Assembly: GCA_015039315.1 (NCBI GenBank)
Contig: WIDE01000003.1
Span: 620,001 to 684,000, forward strand
Source of the DNA: Clavulina sp. PMI_390
Lineage: Eukaryota > Basidiomycota > Agaricomycetes > Cantharellales > Hydnaceae
Direction of reading: 5' to 3'
Length of the DNA: 64,000 nucleotides
Under the pieces are notes generated by a model. It did not search any database. It had not been told where the DNA came from and saw nothing but the letters and a program-made list of their open reading frames with translations. Below, one piece after another: positions 60,194 through 64,000 of the stretch. The position numbers and the translations under genes were made by a program. Numbering within the stretch: the stretch's first letter is position 1; each line of letters begins with the position of its first letter.

Positions 60194-63100
60194 TTACGAG
60201 TCCTTGAAGAACCCACTGAACAGCCCCTGCTGCCTCCTTGGCGAGGGCTGTGTGTCCTTGCGCAAGTTCGCCAGACTCTGTAGGGACTTCATCACCTGCC
60301 AACCACGGATGAATATGAAAAAAGGGAACCAACGTGGTGAGCAGTCACTTTGGTGAGAGAAAGTCTGCGTAAAAAGGACGTACCGACTCGAGCTTGTCCT
60401 TGCGTTCCTGCAAGTCCAAATGATCACGGATGGTCGGGTTCTCTCTCGCGAACCGTGCAATCTCGTCCCGATCCAGGTCGTACATCAGTCGACTATCAAT
60501 TTCCCTTGGGAACTAAGGGGATAGGAAGCGAATTAATCGTCAGCAACTCGAGGGTCCTCGAATCACTACGCTATGCTCTATGCTCACCTGATAGAAGAAC
60601 TGGTCCAACAGCTCAATGTTCAAGAACATCGTTGCCGTGTAGGCCAGCTTATCCGAGACGACGTTTAAGAATGCTTCTGGGCAGAACACATCATTGTCTG
60701 GGCCGAGTTTACATCGCTTGTTCTTGAGAGCAGCGAGCCGAAGCTTGAGGACGTTGATGCGCTCTGAGTAGAGCATGGCGTGGCGGGCTAGAAGAGGATC
60801 GTATTGATATTATTCGTCAGTAGTAGCAATGCACGGGGGAGAATACGGGCCGAGGAACATACCATCGACGACATTAGCAGGGCTATGCCGATATGTATCT
60901 GCCTGGACAGGAAGAGCATCCTCAGGATCAGGCTCCCTACCCTCTTTCTGCGCCTTCAGTCTCCTCTCGATCCTCTTCTTCTCTTCATCCTCCAAGCTCC
61001 TCACATAACTGACCAAGCCTGCGAGCCTCCTTCCTCCACCCACTCTTGCCCGAATCTCCGCCATCTTGCCCACACATGCTTCCATCTCCTTCTCAAACAG
61101 CTTTACTGTACGTTCCCGGCCGGCCTCCCACTCGCGCGGCTCGATTTCAACCTCGTACTTGTACGGCTTAATGCAGTTCTCCACCTGGTCTGATGCAACA
61201 CCCAATCGCTCTCGTAAGATACCATGTGATAAGTCGATGAGGCGCGCGGCAGTCGTTGGGTGATGATTGAACGGCTCTCCCTGAGCAATGCTATCAATCA
61301 ATGCCCTCAAGCCATCTGCGACGAGATATGTCGAGTCCCTGCCCACACCGCTTTTTGTGAGGAGGGAACTTGCTGCATCCAGCTTATATCGCCAATAAGG
61401 CTCCAAGTCTGCTGCAGTCTTTACTTTGGAAAGGTCTGCGCCTGCGGCTGTGAGCTCCGCCACACGTGCGTCGGACCAGTACAGCTGCTCGAGAACGTCG
61501 AGTGACTTCTCGTCCAACATAACCTTAAGCTTGGCGCGGATCTCTGGCTTGGTGAACGCGCTGGCATGCGCCTTGAATCGCGCTTTGAGTGCATCGATAG
61601 TCTCAGCGACATACGACTCAGCGCTCACGCGTCGGTCGTTGTACTTGACTTTGAATTGGTACGACGCTTCCTCAAGCTCAAGTTGCACGGCGTTCGAGAT
61701 GCCATGGAGGGACGAGGCCATGGATGACTCGAGCACATCCATGAGCCGCCGCCGGAGCGTCGTCGTGCCGACCATGATGCTTGGGTTTGCCTCTGCTGAA
61801 AACTGTTCCGGGTGTGCGTGGAAATAGGTGTCCTCACGACGCGTCACAGCGTTTGTGAGATTCCCGCCTCCTCCAAGGAGACCCTTCCTTTCGTCCCGAG
61901 GCGTCGCCTTGCTTACTACGCCCACATAACCAAGGTGAAGCGGATACCGGTTCCCCCTCAGAATCTGTGCACCTGCCTCAGGTGAAACAAGGTCCATCTT
62001 CGTCAGCACGCCGATGGTTCGCAGGCCCAACGGGTCGACCTTACGACTCGCTCGCAGCGCTGGCGAGTTGGCCAAATCGACATCCGCAGCGCACACTGCC
62101 AGGATGATATTGGGCTCGCGGATGTACTTTTCACAAAGCGCGGCGATGTTCTCTTTGAGGTTGTCGGGTTGGTCGAGTGAGCTGATCTGGACGTACCCGG
62201 GTAGGTCGATGAGTGTCAAGTCGGGGACGTTGGGGGAATAGATTCGGAGGTCAATGGGCTTGTCGGACACTGCTTCTGTGGAAGGGACGGCAAGATTGAG
62301 GTCGGTGAGGGTCTTTTGGATCTGCGAAAAGTCGTGCATCTTGCCCAACGCAAGCCCAGGGAATTCGCCATATTCGCGAGGAGCTTCCTTGCCTGCTTGG
62401 GCGGGCGTGTGGATTAGCGTGAGCTCAATCGGCCGGCGTGTCACCATATTGTCGCCCCTGTTGAGTGAAAGCAAAAGAAAGAGAATATCAGACCACTATG
62501 AAGGTGGATGATACTAGTAGGATGTGACCAACTTTGGCAAGAACTGATGACCAACAATGGCTTCAAGAACAGAGCTTTTCCCTGAACTCTGACTGCCGAT
62601 CACAACGATGCTGGGCAACTTCAAGGTGTCGCTCTGGTCAATGCTCAGGAGCACTGAGCGAATCTCGATGAGCTTCTTGGTGAGGTGCATGAGGGTGTTG
62701 GGGTCCGCGCCGACATCTCCTTTTCTCCGCTGCTCTTCTTGAGAGTCGGAAGGAGCTGACATGGTGGCTGCCACAAGCGCGGCCACGGCCGCAGCCTCCT
62801 CGTCGGATCGAGGACTCTTTCCAGAGCTCGAAGACGAATCCTCCTCCGATGATTTGGATTTGGAGCGCTCGTTCGACGCTTTTCGGGAGGGCTTAGCATA
62901 GAGGTCTTTTAGAAATTGAGGGGTCTCGACACTGGGAAGCTCGACGGAGTTGAGGGTGCTAGAGATAGAGCCAGATACGGAGGAAAATGTGTCGGTGGCT
63001 GAGCCCACAAACTCTGCTGCAGAGTCTTGCGCCCTCGTAAGCCAGCCTGTTGTTGTTTTCTTAAACTCTAGCAGCAAGAAAAGACGAATTTCAATATGTC

Positions 63101-63442
63101 GTCAAGCTGATGAATCTGAAACAAACGAGCAGGCCGAGGGTGCTCACCTTCGAACTGATAGTTTGCATATCCGACAGCTCCAGCGCCGACGGTAGCGCCA
63201 GCAATAGGAACGCGGAATGCACGAGCTATGAATCTTGGAAGTGCTGAGTACGATATTGCGCGAACATGGACATGGCGCTGCAGGCGAGCAGCAGAGGTGG
63301 AGGGTGATGTCAGGAATGGAGACAGTGGCCTGACCGATAATCTTGAGCGAGCAGTCGACGCAATGAGGTTCGAGTATGCCCTCTGCTTGATATAGGCGTC
63401 GAATGCGGTAGGATTCAGTCGCCGTCGTGCCGCAAGTAACAT
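60194..63442 (-). CDS. MGM1: Mitochondrial dynamin-like GTPase Mgm1/OPA1
   Basis: This gene encodes the inner-membrane fusion dynamin Mgm1 (OPA1 in animals). The ATG at 63442 starts a long arginine/serine-rich mitochondrial presequence, followed by a hydrophobic anchor ([20 protein letters not shown]). A serine/acidic linker where Mgm1 proteins are usually cleaved comes next, then the GTPase domain: G1 [11 protein letters not shown]2 region [11 protein letters not shown]3 DLPGYVQ and G4 TKMD. The middle and stalk follow ([20 protein letters not shown]) and an assembly region ending in the last exons ([51 protein letters not shown]), with stop at 60194 after FSGFFKDS. All GTPase motifs are intact. 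Introns interrupt the G1-G2 interval and the C-terminal portion. The minus-strand start lies 169 bases from the divergent F-box gene. Confidence 0.93.
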
Positions 63443-63611
63443 CGCGCACAACAGTCGAAACGCTGACGGAGGGTCACGCTCGGCACCGTGCCAGTGTCAC
63501 AGCGTCACGCCGGAAACGTGCTGACTTCTTTGCACCTGGAGTACTTTTTGTGGAAGTTGGGCCAGCTTCTGCCACTGAGATTCTATCGGTTTGAACGCTG
63601 TGTCACGGAGA

Positions 63612-64000
63612 ATGTTTCCAAATTCTATAACAACTCTTGGAGCTCATCATGACACCGAAACTTTTGACGCTCCTCTGTCATCTCCTGGGCCTTCTTCGTC
63701 TCCGACACCAAAGTATTCTGTCATTACTCATCCATCAATTGCATTTTGACATACTTATTGTATGTGTAGTGACCATGTTGCCGCCTTGAATCCCAAAGTG
63801 TGCCACATAATTTCCATCCATGACACCACAGGCGAGCTCCCTGCAGAGCTCTTGTACTCGATTTTTGAACTTGCATGCGTAAATATTCGCGATATGGATT
63901 TCTCTGCTCATAAGCGGAAGCCAATGGACACCCTGAGACAAATGCGGGCGTCAATTACAGGGACCTGCTCTCGATGGCGCGACGTTGCCCTAGCGTCGCC
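63612..64000 (+). CDS. F-box protein, 5' part (cut by the window end)
   Basis: Exon 1 (63612-63712) joins exon 2 (from 63770) in phase 2 across a 57-base GTATTC...TAG intron. The N-terminal ~35 residues are proline/serine rich. After a short linker comes GELPAELLYSIFELAC and then TCSRWRDVALASP, which matches the F-box pattern common in basidiomycetes (LPxELLxxIF ... CxxWRxVAlxxP). F-box proteins recruit substrates to SCF ubiquitin ligases through Skp1; agaricomycetes carry very large, variable families of them, often with leucine-rich repeats C-terminally. The rest of the protein lies beyond the window, so the substrate-binding part is unseen. The start ATG is the first one that keeps the frame open through the splice; it is plausible but not certain. 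Confidence 0.75.

Noticed and set aside
1..64000. Transposase, integrase or reverse transcriptase genes and CRISPR arrays
   Set aside because: I looked through all long frames for their motifs and for regularly spaced repeats and found none. The only regular array is the zinc-finger exon series, which is coding.

Overview
The window is fungal nuclear DNA. Genes are broken by many short introns (mostly 50-120 nt, GT-AG), lie on both strands at high density, and encode families typical of a filamentous basidiomycete. The combination of secreted GH5 beta-1,3-glucanases, a Bqt4-type nuclear membrane protein, serine-rich proteins and an F-box protein suggests an agaricomycete, possibly a Rhizoctonia/Ceratobasidium-like fungus. 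That placement is inferred from gene content, not from a database search.

Layout. 0.3-7.2 kb (+): a flotillin/SPFH-like protein and a 1,285-residue serine-rich protein of unknown function. 8.2-12.4 kb (-): a Hul5/UBE3C-type HECT ubiquitin ligase. 13.5-25.7 kb (+): a secretome cluster of three GH5 exo-beta-1,3-glucanase-like genes, with a secreted beta-rich protein between copies 1 and 2. Copies 2 and 3 lie in a ~3.2 kb tandem segmental duplication that includes their promoters and 3' ends. 26.2-37.0 kb (-): one giant gene. 38.1-38.8 kb (-): a small two-exon gene. 39.0-39.4 kb (+): the last two exons of a fourth, truncated GH5 gene. 39.6-63.4 kb: mostly conserved housekeeping genes, namely gamma-tubulin complex GCP4, an NCX/NCLX-type cation exchanger, Bqt4, the PP1 regulator Sds22, a Zn2Cys6 transcription factor, glutathione peroxidase, an SCP2 protein and the mitochondrial dynamin Mgm1. 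The window ends inside an F-box gene.

The most unusual object is the giant gene at 26162-37021. I followed its exons by hand; from 34647 to the stop the splice sites and reading phases fit one continuous frame of about 2,330 codons, with roughly 400 more residues upstream. In order the product has three SUMO-interacting-motif-like segments, basic/proline-rich linkers, two separate USP-type deubiquitinase domains (each with Cys and His boxes), an acidic/serine tract, a GIY-YIG-nuclease-like segment, helical regions, and fifteen C2H2 zinc fingers. Fingers 2-15 each lie on their own exon with phase-1 borders, so exon duplication would add or remove exactly one finger. I know of no named family with this architecture. 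The gene and a small neighbour sit between the intact GH5 array and the truncated fourth GH5 copy, which raises the possibility that this ~13 kb block entered a GH5 array.

I found no rRNA, tRNA, CRISPR or recognisable transposase/reverse transcriptase in the window.
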